A stretch of DNA of 64,000 nt from Vibrio coralliirubri (GTDB taxonomy: Bacteria; Pseudomonadota; Gammaproteobacteria; Enterobacterales; Vibrionaceae): positions 1,302,001-1,366,000 of the forward strand of contig NZ_AP025471.1 of assembly GCF_024347375.1 (NCBI RefSeq), given 5' to 3'. The translations under genes were made by a program, and so were the position numbers. This document shows positions 57,304 through 64,000 of the stretch, one piece after another. Within the stretch, counting starts at the first letter, position 1. Every line of letters starts with the position of its first letter. Under the pieces are notes generated by a model. The model saw only the letters and a program-made list of their open reading frames with translations. It searched no databases and was not told where the DNA came from.

Positions 57304-57443
57304 AAAAAGACCCCCAATAATTGGTGTCCAACTATTGGGGGTCAGTTCATTGATGCTGGCTTTGTTGTTTTCATAATCTGCAAATCACGCTTTGCTTAAG
57401 CAAATCTAGAGCTTAAGCGAATCGAGTGCTTGATCGAACCGAA

Positions 57444-58058
57444 CTATGCTGCTTCGGCTTTTACCACAGGTTGATAGCGCCCCGGTTTATGATTCATTGC
57501 TAGAATCAAGTTGGTGACTATCGCACCAAGCACAGACAGAAGAACCAATGACACATCAACAATGAACAGAGAAAGCACAACAATCGTGCAGTCTAATGCC
57601 ATCTGAACCTTACCCGCTCGAATTCCAAAACGTTCTTGTAAGAACAACGCCAGAATGTTGAAGCCACCTAAGCTCATCTTGTGACGGAAAATCACCAACA
57701 TGCCGGTACCAATCAAGCCACCACCAAGTAAAGCTGCATACAATGCATGAATTTCGGCAATTTGAATCACGTGATACAAGTGATCCACAGCGAACGAAAC
57801 AATCGAAACAGCGATAAACGTATTTATGGTGAAGCGCCAGCCCATACGAGCAACCGACAAAATATAGAAAGGTAAGTTAAGTGCGAAGAATACTTGGCCA
57901 AAGCTCAAATCTGTTACTTTGGTAATGAAGATCGCTAGACCAGCCGTGCCTCCGGTGAGCAAACCGACTTGGTTGAAAAAGATAACGCCGAGTGAAACCA
58001 GTGCGCTACCTAAGATCAGTGCCAGTAAGTTTTCGCGAAGGTTATGATCTTTATCCAT
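57444..58058 (-). CDS. YitT-family membrane protein
   Basis: 204 aa from ATG 58058 (MDKDHNLRENLLALILGSAL), with GGGAGAG upstream; ten more codons are open. About five to six helices with the family pattern GVIFFNQVGLLTGGTAGLAIF and LGGGLIGTGMLVIFRHKMSLGGFNIL (split). Lacks the C-terminal DUF2179 domain of longer YitT proteins. Function unknown. Convergent with the sigma-factor gene across the IS-interrupted terminator. Confidence 0.85.
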   Translation of the reverse strand: MDKDHNLRENLLALILGSALVSLGVIFFNQVGLLTGGTAGLAIFITKVTDLSFGQVFFALNLPFYILSVARMGWRFTINTFIAVSIVSFAVDHLYHVIQIAEIHALYAALLGGGLIGTGMLVIFRHKMSLGGFNILALFLQERFGIRAGKVQMALDCTIVVLSLFIVDVSLVLLSVLGAIVTNLILAMNHKPGRYQPVVKAEAA

Positions 58059-58433
58059 GTGAATGACTCTCCCTGAATCTTTTAACATCGCGTTTCAGTA
58101 GTCTTGAAACGATTTATGCCCAAATTTACGATGTTTGACAGATAAGTCGAGTGAACGAGCAATGTTGCTTAGTGATTAGTTTGTATATTAGTTTTTACAG
58201 CTTTGTGAAAACTGCTATTAAACATATAGTTATAAACCTGAATTTAGGCTTTCATTCTTAATTAGATAGTTGTTTGTATTAACCAACGAGCTTCAAGTTT
58301 TCTTATTTATTGAACACGTTTTGTCCCAATTCCAATCAAGCGACAATCTATGCATAAAACGCATAGACTACATCACCAATGGTCATTTGATACATAACCT
58401 ACTCATCACTATGATGCGCGACTTCTTACAACA
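58059..58433. other. Intergenic region with one inverted repeat
   Basis: 375 bases, A/T-rich. TCTATGC-N7-GCATAGA (58347-58367) is a perfect inverted repeat about 70-90 bases before the His-rich gene and could be an operator. No other feature seen. Confidence 0.4.
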
Positions 58434-58682
58434 TTGAGCGCATGTCAACACCGTATGTTTTCACAATCTCTTTTTGCCCAATTGGCCAGAATGACGCTAT
58501 TTCTCGTCATTAGTTTGGTTATTGTGCATCACAGTCAGCCATTGATTGATCTCTTGGCTCAGCATGCCGTGAGCAGTGGCTGCCACCAGCAATCAGCGCA
58601 TGATCATTCTGAGCACGAACAACACCATGAGATGACTGACCAACACATGTCAGCGCAAGACCACTCACATCACCACCATTAA
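58434..58682 (+). CDS. Small exported or membrane-anchored His-rich protein
   Basis: 82 aa from TTG 58434, or 74 aa from ATG 58458; no clear ribosome-binding site for either. A hydrophobic helix (LARMTLFLVISLVIVHHSQ) is followed by a His/Asp/Glu-rich tail (HDHSEHEQHHEMTDQHMSAQ, ending SHHHH) suited to binding Zn, Ni, Cu or Co. It lies 15 bases before the MFS gene, so it may deliver or buffer metal for it. I do not recognise a family. Confidence 0.6.
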   Translation: MSACQHRMFSQSLFAQLARMTLFLVISLVIVHHSQPLIDLLAQHAVSSGCHQQSAHDHSEHEQHHEMTDQHMSAQDHSHHHH

Positions 58683-58697
58683 TTTAAGAGTATTAGA

Positions 58698-59909
58698 ATG
58701 AGCATTTTCCGTTTTCCTTTACTGGTATGGCTTGGGATAGGCACACTTATTATCAGTCTAGGGATCAGACAATCATTCGGCATTTTCATGATGCCAATTT
58801 CAGAGCATTTCGGTACAGGTCGCGAGTTTTTCAGCTTTGCGATTGCGCTACAAAACCTTTTGTTCGGCGTGTTCCAACCTTTTGTTGGTATGGCAGCTGA
58901 CAAATGGGGAGCAAGACGCATCATTATCGCGGGTGCATGTGCTTACGGTTTGGGTTTACTTCTTACCTCAATTTCTACCGAATCGAGCATGCTTTACGTT
59001 TCATTGGGTGCACTCGTTGGCCTTGGCTTAAGTGCGACAAGTTATGTGATCGTGCTTGGCGCAGTGGCGAAAGTTGTACCAGCAGAGCACGCGGCTAAGG
59101 CGTTTGGCTTAACCACGGCTGCAGGTTCATTTGGTATGTTCGCGGTAATTCCGGGCGCACAATACATGCTGAACGAGTTTGATTGGCAAAGTGCGATGCA
59201 AGTGTTTGGCGTACTGTGTTGTTTGATGATCTCTTTTGCGTTGTTCATGCGAGCGCCTAAAGCAGCCTCAAACAAACAAGCGCAAGCTGAAGAGAACCAA
59301 ACACTGAAAGAAGCGTTGTCTGAAGCGTTTGCTCACAAAGGTTACTGGTTGATTCACGCAGGCTTCTTCGTGTGCGGTTTCCACGTAATGTTTATCGCAA
59401 CGCACTTACCGAGCTATTTAGCAGATAAAGACCTACCCGCGAGCAGCGCTGCGATGGCACTGGCTTACGTTGGCATCTTCAACATCTTCGGGTCTTACTT
59501 CTGGGGTGTGATGGGCGACAAGTTCAGCAAACGCCACGTTATGTCTGCACTGTACTTAGTGCGAACTGTGGTTATCGGTGCGTTTGTTACTCTGCCTGTG
59601 ACTGAGTCAACTGCGGCTATCTTCGGTGCGGCCATTGGATTCTGCTGGTTGGGCACAGTGCCGCTAACGTCTGGCTTAGTTCGTCAGATCTTCGGTGCTC
59701 GTTACCTGTCGACGTTGTACGGTTTGGTGTTCTTTACTCACCAAGTGGGTAGCTTCTTAGGCGCTTGGGTTGGCGGTCGTATTTACGATTACTACGGTTC
59801 TTACGAGCCAATCTGGTGGTCAACGGTGGTATTGGCATTTGCGGCAGCGCTTATCCATTTACCAATCAATGACAAGCCGATTGAGCGACTGAAATTGGCA
59901 ATGGCTTAA
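58698..59909 (+). CDS. MFS transporter (OxlT/MCT-like)
   Basis: 403 aa, 12 helices. Starts MSIFRFPLLVWLGIGTLIISLGIRQSFGIF-type sequence; the loop 2-3 signature is GMAADKWGARRII (about residues 65-77) and the mirror loop is WGVMGDKFSKRHVM. The substrate is not clear. Follows the His-rich gene at 15 bases, an uncommon pairing for this MFS group. A long terminator stands 48 bases downstream. Confidence 0.87.
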   Translation: MSIFRFPLLVWLGIGTLIISLGIRQSFGIFMMPISEHFGTGREFFSFAIALQNLLFGVFQPFVGMAADKWGARRIIIAGACAYGLGLLLTSISTESSMLYVSLGALVGLGLSATSYVIVLGAVAKVVPAEHAAKAFGLTTAAGSFGMFAVIPGAQYMLNEFDWQSAMQVFGVLCCLMISFALFMRAPKAASNKQAQAEENQTLKEALSEAFAHKGYWLIHAGFFVCGFHVMFIATHLPSYLADKDLPASSAAMALAYVGIFNIFGSYFWGVMGDKFSKRHVMSALYLVRTVVIGAFVTLPVTESTAAIFGAAIGFCWLGTVPLTSGLVRQIFGARYLSTLYGLVFFTHQVGSFLGAWVGGRIYDYYGSYEPIWWSTVVLAFAAALIHLPINDKPIERLKLAMA

Positions 59910-59957
59910 CGTTTTATGCTGACTCCCCCACTAGCGTAAACAACAAGTCGTTCCAAT

Positions 59958-60009
59958 AAAGCGAGTGAGTATTGAAAGGAAGCATCCTGAGATACTCACT
60001 CGCTTTTTT
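59958..60009 (+). terminator. Terminator of the MFS gene
   Basis: AAAGCGAGTGAGTAT and ATACTCACTCGCTTT form a long stem with a wide loop, followed by TTT. Confidence 0.82.
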
Positions 60010-60133
60010 GTTGGTCGCGATAATAGAAATTATAACTAGCGAAACTGGCATAAACCTCACTGAATAATAAGACTATTGTTTTGGTTTTCATTTATAGTAT
60101 CCACCCGCTCCTTTAAAACTAATCCGCAGGCTT

Positions 60134-60859
60134 ATGGAATACATAGATCAGACTGTCCTTATCGCAATGGCACTCATTTTTGTCGGCTCGTTTGTGCAAA
60201 CCGCAATCGGCTTTGGTTTGGCCATTGTTGCAGCCCCACTGCTGTTTTTGGTCTCTCCAGATTATGTACCTGCGCCTATCTGTTTAATCGGTCTGTTTAT
60301 CTCGTTATTCAACGCTTTTAAACATAGAGCAAATATCTCGATTGGCGGATTAAAAATCGCATTGCTGGGCCGTATTCCGGGGTCACTGGCAGGTGGTGCT
60401 TTGTTGGTTATGGTTTCAACGAGCGTGTTATCACTATGGTTGGGCTTATTGGTAGTATTTGCCGTGATTGTTAGCCTACTGCCCTTTAGACTCGAACCAA
60501 CCCCAACTAAGATGGGTATTGCGGGTTTCTTCTCTGGGTTCTTTGGCACCAGCTCGGGTATTGGTGGTCCGCCGATGGCACTGCTACTGCAACACCAAGA
60601 CGCTAATCAGCTTCGTGGTAACCTTTCTGCGTTTTTCGTGTTTAGTTCGATCATCTCGTTACTGGTACAGATCCCGATTGGCTTCTTCACCATGCACCAT
60701 TTGATCATTACCATCCCTTTGCTGCCTGCGGCTTGGTTGGGTTATAAAGTGGCATTGATGACGACACAAAGCATCCCTAAAGAGAAAATACGTATCGGTT
60801 CTTTACTGCTATGTTCTATCAGTGGCTTTACGGCAATCTGGCAGGGGTTAGCTGGCTAG
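60134..60859 (+). CDS. TSUP (TauE/SafE) family permease
   Basis: 241 aa, about eight helices. The two half-repeats have the signatures SFVQTAIGFGLAIVAAPLLFL and FFGTSSGIGGPPMALLLQH. Distinct in sequence from the TSUP gene at 10248. Probably an organic-anion or sulfur-oxyanion exporter; no pathway gene beside it. ATG 60134. Confidence 0.87.
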   Translation: MEYIDQTVLIAMALIFVGSFVQTAIGFGLAIVAAPLLFLVSPDYVPAPICLIGLFISLFNAFKHRANISIGGLKIALLGRIPGSLAGGALLVMVSTSVLSLWLGLLVVFAVIVSLLPFRLEPTPTKMGIAGFFSGFFGTSSGIGGPPMALLLQHQDANQLRGNLSAFFVFSSIISLLVQIPIGFFTMHHLIITIPLLPAAWLGYKVALMTTQSIPKEKIRIGSLLLCSISGFTAIWQGLAG

Positions 60860-60938
60860 TTATTAGCGATAAAAACGAGAAGAAGAAAGGCATCTTAAAA
60901 ACCACAGATCAAACACCCAATAGATAAAAGGACGTTCT

Positions 60939-61301
60939 ATGACTTACGACGAATTCAATGCATTCTGCGAGTCACTGCCTGCAACCAGTTATGTGATGCA
61001 GTGGAATAACTCTCACGTTTGGAAAGTGGGTGGCAAGGTGTTTGCGATTGGTGGTTGGGGACCAAAAGATGAGCCTGCTTTTATCTTCAAGGCGTCCGAT
61101 CAGAATTTCGACTTTCTCAAAGAAGAGCCGGGCTATAAACCCGCCCCCTACTTTGCTTCGCGTGGCATGAAATGGATTCAGCTTTTTGAGAGCACATCAG
61201 AAAGGGATGAGGAGCTGAGATACTACCTCACGGAGTCACACCGAATTGTGTCTTTGGGGCTTACCAAAAAGAAACAAGCAGAACTCGGGCTCAATCAGTA
61301 G
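60939..61301 (+). CDS. MmcQ/YjbR-family protein
   Basis: 120 aa, single CyaY-like alpha/beta domain. MTYDEFNAFCESLPATSYVM, then the typical WKVGGKVFAIGGWG and KASDQNFDFLKEEPGYKPAPYF (split). Often annotated as DNA-binding, but function is unproven. ATG 60939 with AAAAGGACGTTCT. Confidence 0.88.
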   Translation: MTYDEFNAFCESLPATSYVMQWNNSHVWKVGGKVFAIGGWGPKDEPAFIFKASDQNFDFLKEEPGYKPAPYFASRGMKWIQLFESTSERDEELRYYLTESHRIVSLGLTKKKQAELGLNQ

Positions 61302-61329
61302 CCAGAATCTCTGCTTGTTAAATATAGAA

Positions 61330-62073
61330 TTATGCACTTCTTAAAAACTTGGGCAATAAAGGTTCTATCTTTTGCGTTGGAATCAGTGGCACCAATAAAT
61401 AAATTAAACCCGCAAAGGCGATAGACGCCGCTAAGTCTTCAGGTCGATGCATGCCAAGCCAAACACGGCTATAGGCGACACCACCAGCCCAAACCAACAA
61501 ACCGCCGACTAAATAAAAGCGTTTCGCCTCTAGGAACAATCCGCCAAAGAATGCCAAACACACACCGACAAAGATCATGTGCCCTGATGGGAAAGAGTAA
61601 TCCGTTTCGCCAAGCCAATGACGAGTTCGCCACTCGCTGACCTTATCTTGCACAGATTCAATCGCGGCATTTTTTTCTACCAAAGGCAGCTCATAAAACA
61701 GCTCTGGCATTTCAACCACTTCCTGCGTTACCAAATACTCAGAATAAGGACGGGGGCTCTCTGTTGAATGCTTTAAGAAGGTCTTCGCTGCAAAGCTAAG
61801 CACCAGCAACATACCGAGCTGCAGGCAAAGGCTGGCTAACTTAGCTTTAGAAAACTTCATCGTGAGCAAGACTAAAGACAACACAGCCAGCGTCACCAAG
61901 AACCCTTGATTACCCGCTGAGTAAGTCACGAACGTCATAAAGGCACCATAGAAAGGCAGAACCGCGCTTCCAAGGTCGAAGTCAGATCCAAAGATCAAAA
62001 AGGGTACTAGAGAATACAAGCTTAAAACGAGCAGTAATAAGCCTTTGGATTTGTTAGAGAACAGAGAAGTCAT
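61330..62073 (-). CDS. PAP2-family phosphatase (membrane)
   Basis: 247 aa, about six helices. Phosphatase motifs in order: K(x6)RP as KHSTESPRP (about residues 106-114), PSGH (FPSGHMIF, about 162-165), and SR(x5)HRPED as SRVWLGMHRPED (about 205-216). Acts on lipid or undecaprenyl phosphates on the outer face of the inner membrane; resembles PgpB-like enzymes. Convergent with the YjbR-like gene. Confidence 0.88.
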   Translation of the reverse strand: MTSLFSNKSKGLLLLVLSLYSLVPFLIFGSDFDLGSAVLPFYGAFMTFVTYSAGNQGFLVTLAVLSLVLLTMKFSKAKLASLCLQLGMLLVLSFAAKTFLKHSTESPRPYSEYLVTQEVVEMPELFYELPLVEKNAAIESVQDKVSEWRTRHWLGETDYSFPSGHMIFVGVCLAFFGGLFLEAKRFYLVGGLLVWAGGVAYSRVWLGMHRPEDLAASIAFAGLIYLLVPLIPTQKIEPLLPKFLRSA

Positions 62074-62452
62074 GGCTAAGATCTTTGAGATAAAGTGGTC
62101 GGATGCTATCGCAGCTTAGCATCGCCAATATCAATTTTATGTCAAAACGGTCAGTAAGCCGTCATGGTGTAATAATAATCGATTAAAGGGCCTCTTGAGT
62201 ATTGAGCTGATGAACTGTCACTTCATCACCAATAATACAGACCATCCACTTGTGCACATATAGACATCAAAACCCACTAAACATAACCTGCGCCCGACTA
62301 AACACCACACGCCAAGGTCTGCCGATAAAGTGAACACTTACCGGGTTATAAGGCCAGAATCTGAAAAACTTTGCTGTCAGTCCTTTAAATCCACTATCGA
62401 AAGGATTACCATCTGGTCTGCTTTCAAAGCAAAACAAATTATTAATTTTTAT

Positions 62453-62595
62453 TCTCAGGGCGGGGCGAAATTCCCCACCGGCGGTATGTCCTTAGTAAAA
62501 TCTAAAGATAAGCCCGCGAGCGCTCGATTCGTCGAGGTCAGCAGATCTGGTGAGATGCCAGAGCCGACGGTTATAGTCCGGATGAGAGAGAATGG
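62453..62595 (+). ncRNA. FMN riboswitch (RFN element)
   Basis: The hallmark start CAGGGCGGGGCGAAATTCCC, followed by CACCGGCGGTATG, the GCCCGCGAGCG stem, GGTCAGCAGATCTGGTG, and the closing GCCGACGGTTATAGTCCGGATG, are all present. It lies 350 bases before ribB and should reduce its expression when FMN is high. After it, GTTGGA (62612 on) and TCCAAC (near 62648) can pair as part of the expression platform. Confidence 0.95.
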
Positions 62596-62696
62596 AAACA
62601 CACTCGTTTAAGTTGGAAAGGCGCACCTATCTATTGGGTTGATGCCTCCAACTCAGACGGGTGCATTTCGTTTTGGATAAAACCATAATGAGCTAA

Positions 62697-62856
62697 TACC
62701 AATCACAGTAAATAAATGATCAGAGATAGCGCAGGAAAAACGCTTGAGAACAAGGCAAAATTTTTCGATAAGTAGTTATTCTACAGTCAAAAATTCTAAC
62801 GCCGTTATCAAGGGTTTTAACCAGCTAGAATGACCAGTTGTTTACTACGATTGGTA
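62697..62856. repeat. 160-bp imperfect palindromic element in the ribB leader
   Basis: The ends TACCAATC (62697-62704) and GATTGGTA (62849-62856) are exact complements, and pairing continues inward: GTAAATAAATGATCA with TGACCAGTTGTTTAC, then around AAAACGCTTGAGAAC and GTTATCAAGGGTTTT, to an A/T-rich centre. It looks like a MITE-like or ERIC-like intergenic repeat. Whether it recurs in the genome cannot be seen here. Confidence 0.78.
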
Positions 62857-62944
62857 CAAGTTACTTGTAATGAGTAGGCTTTGTTGTGCTCGGTTGAGAT
62901 CCCTCATACAGCCCTGATTCTGGTGATATTTTAGGAGTTTAACC

Positions 62945-63601
62945 ATGAATCAGTCTTCACTACTTGCCGAATTTGGCGAACCAATCACTCGCGTTGAAAA
63001 CGCACTGCAAGCTCTGCGCGAAGGTCGTGGCGTACTTCTACTTGACGATGAAGATCGTGAAAACGAAGGCGACATCATCTACTCAGTAGAACACCTAACC
63101 AATGCTCAAATGGCGCTTATGATCCGCGAATGCAGCGGCATTGTGTGCCTATGTCTAACCGACGAGCAAGCAAACCAACTTGAACTTCCACCTATGGTTG
63201 TTGATAACAACAGCGCAAACCAAACTGCGTTTACTGTCACTATCGAAGCAAAAATTGGCGTAACAACAGGTGTTTCTGCCGCTGACCGTGTAACAACGAT
63301 CAAGACAGCTGCCAACCCAACAGCTAAGCCTACTGACCTTGCTCGCCCTGGCCACGTATTCCCATTGCGTGCGCGTAAAGGTGGCGTACTTGCTCGCCGT
63401 GGTCACACAGAAGGTACTGTGGATCTTATGCAAATGGCTGGTCTTCAATCGGCTGGCGTACTATGTGAAGTAACCAACCCAGACGGCACAATGGCAAAAG
63501 CGCCAGAGATCGTTGCTTTCGGCAAACTACACAACATGCCAGTACTGACCATTGAAGATATGGTGATGTACCGCACTGAGTTCGACCTTAAGCTTGCGTA
63601 A
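62945..63601 (+). CDS. ribB: 3,4-dihydroxy-2-butanone 4-phosphate synthase
   Basis: 218 aa (E. coli 217). Converts ribulose 5-phosphate to the four-carbon precursor of riboflavin. Motifs: [18 protein letters not shown] (acidic metal and substrate site), [12 protein letters not shown], and [23 protein letters not shown] (split) with the catalytic His and Arg residues. Standalone RibB, not fused to RibA. TTTTAGGAGTTTAACC precedes ATG 62945. Controlled by the FMN riboswitch. Confidence 0.96.
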   Translation: MNQSSLLAEFGEPITRVENALQALREGRGVLLLDDEDRENEGDIIYSVEHLTNAQMALMIRECSGIVCLCLTDEQANQLELPPMVVDNNSANQTAFTVTIEAKIGVTTGVSAADRVTTIKTAANPTAKPTDLARPGHVFPLRARKGGVLARRGHTEGTVDLMQMAGLQSAGVLCEVTNPDGTMAKAPEIVAFGKLHNMPVLTIEDMVMYRTEFDLKLA

Positions 63602-63663
63602 CGTTTAGTGCTAAACGCTTAGTACTTAGCACTTAAGATAACGAAATTCAGAAATGAACATTG

Positions 63664-63727
63664 AAAGGCCTCACTCTTACTGCTTTTTCTAGTTAAAAGT
63701 ATATAAAGGGTGAGGCCTTCTTCATTT
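63664..63727 (+). terminator. Probable terminator of ribB
   Basis: AAGGCCTCAC (63665-63674) and GTGAGGCCTT (63710-63719) pair across a loop that itself contains T runs; CTTCATTTC follows. The tail is weaker than in the other terminators here. Confidence 0.65.
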
Positions 63728-63892
63728 CCTACACTGAAATCCAAGATCCATCTCCTCGCCAACGACTAACCTCTCAAAAACTCCTGCAAAATATGAGAAA
63801 CATTCACTCGAATGGTGAAGTCATGCACCATCATTGATCATCCATAATTACAGAGAAATCATAAACAACTGAAATATAACATTTATTTATTT

Positions 63893-63908
63893 TGGCACGG
63901 TGTCTGCA
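63893..63908 (+). promoter_or_regulatory. Sigma-54 (RpoN) promoter
   Basis: TGGCACGGTGTCTGCA fits the -24/-12 consensus TGGCACG-N4-TTGCA with one mismatch, the GG and GC doublets being correctly spaced. It stands about 39 bases before the start of the next gene. An enhancer-binding protein site should lie further upstream. Confidence 0.75.
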
Positions 63909-63946
63909 CTACCACTAAGTAGGTATACAAATATTAGGAGTTGAAT

Positions 63947-64000
63947 ATGTTTGTAGTTATTTCAGTGGGTTTATCCCTATTAGTACTTGCGGCCCTGTTT
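63947..64000 (+). CDS. Start of a membrane-protein gene, truncated by window end
   Basis: Eighteen codons are visible, MFVVISVGLSLLVLAALF, a hydrophobic helix, with TAGGAG five to ten bases upstream of ATG 63947. Preceded by the sigma-54 promoter, so its expression probably depends on RpoN and an activator. A small phage-shock protein such as PspG is one possibility because those use sigma-54, but the visible part does not decide. Confidence 0.6.
   Translation, partial: MFVVISVGLSLLVLAALF

Larger units (their letters stand above)
55924..57349 (-). mobile_element. IS3-family insertion sequence, copy 2 (1426 bp, inverted)
   Basis: Same length, ends and predicted proteins as the element at 3039-4464, in the opposite orientation. 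Target duplication TTG (55921-55923 and 57350-57352). It interrupts the loop of the terminator described above and no gene. Confidence 0.95.
55907..57370. terminator. Bidirectional intrinsic terminator split by IS copy 2
   Basis: Left arm AACAAAGCCAGCA (55907-55919) and right arm TGCTGGCTTTGTT (57354-57366) are exact 13-bp complements. Without the IS and one TTG copy the loop would be ATTGA. It served the convergent sigma-factor and YitT-like genes. Confidence 0.85.

Noticed and set aside
62330..62611. 93-codon frame upstream of ribB
   Set aside because: It coincides with the FMN riboswitch, whose conserved RNA sequence explains the open frame.

Overview
The window is chromosomal DNA of a marine Vibrio, most likely of the Splendidus clade. 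The evidence is the Vibrio-type rrn operon, Vibrio-like protein sequences (rimK, ugp, ppsA/ppsR, trmY, ribB), moderate GC content and dense short intergenic hairpins. The species call is an inference; no search was run.

Layout. 1-3000: 3' part of rimK with its protease partner, an MBL-fold hydrolase and a 2OG-Fe(II) oxygenase. 3039-4464: IS3-family element, copy 1. 4726-10087: ugpBAECQ, import and hydrolysis of glycerol-3-phosphate diesters. 10248-26119: housekeeping and accessory single genes: TSUP permease, L,D-transpeptidase plus GNAT, Gfo/Idh oxidoreductase, a 52-residue protein, grxB, a chemoreceptor with two CHASE3-like units, the divergent ppsR/ppsA pair, a serine hydrolase with a divergent AraC regulator, an orphan RelA/SpoT-like protein, and a MATE pump. 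26203-37639: a complete C-P lyase operon on the minus strand, in the order phnC-D-E-F-G-H-I-J-K-L-M-N-P plus a hexapeptide acyltransferase, with two matching PhnF-type operators and a possible Pho box. 38051-43606: an MFS gene, then YheO-like regulator, RidA, cystine-type symporter and CoA-disulfide-reductase-like flavoprotein. 43808-49573: an rRNA operon on the minus strand, 16S-Glu-Lys-Val-Ala-Val-23S-5S-Ser. 50170-55877: DUF3087-like protein, trmY, a lone alpha/beta hydrolase, and a metal/metalloid-type locus (Cys-rich ArsP-like permease, ArsR repressor, SigZ-like sigma factor). 55924-57349: IS copy 2, inverted. 57444-64000: YitT-like protein, His-rich peptide with MFS transporter, TSUP permease, YjbR-like protein, PAP2 phosphatase, FMN riboswitch with ribB, and the start of a gene behind a sigma-54-type promoter.

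Themes. Two phosphorus-scavenging operons (ugp and phn) lie in one window. Several loci look like metal, thiol or redox defence (ArsP/ArsR/SigZ, TcyP/CoADR, His-rich peptide).

The most distinctive observation is that both IS copies, which have the same length and encode identical proteins, sit inside the 4-5 nt loop of an intrinsic terminator hairpin. Each has its own 3-bp target duplication, so the element appears to target terminator loops. Because each terminator's two arms still match, the 51-kb segment between the inverted copies, which contains the rRNA operon, is in its pre-insertion orientation.
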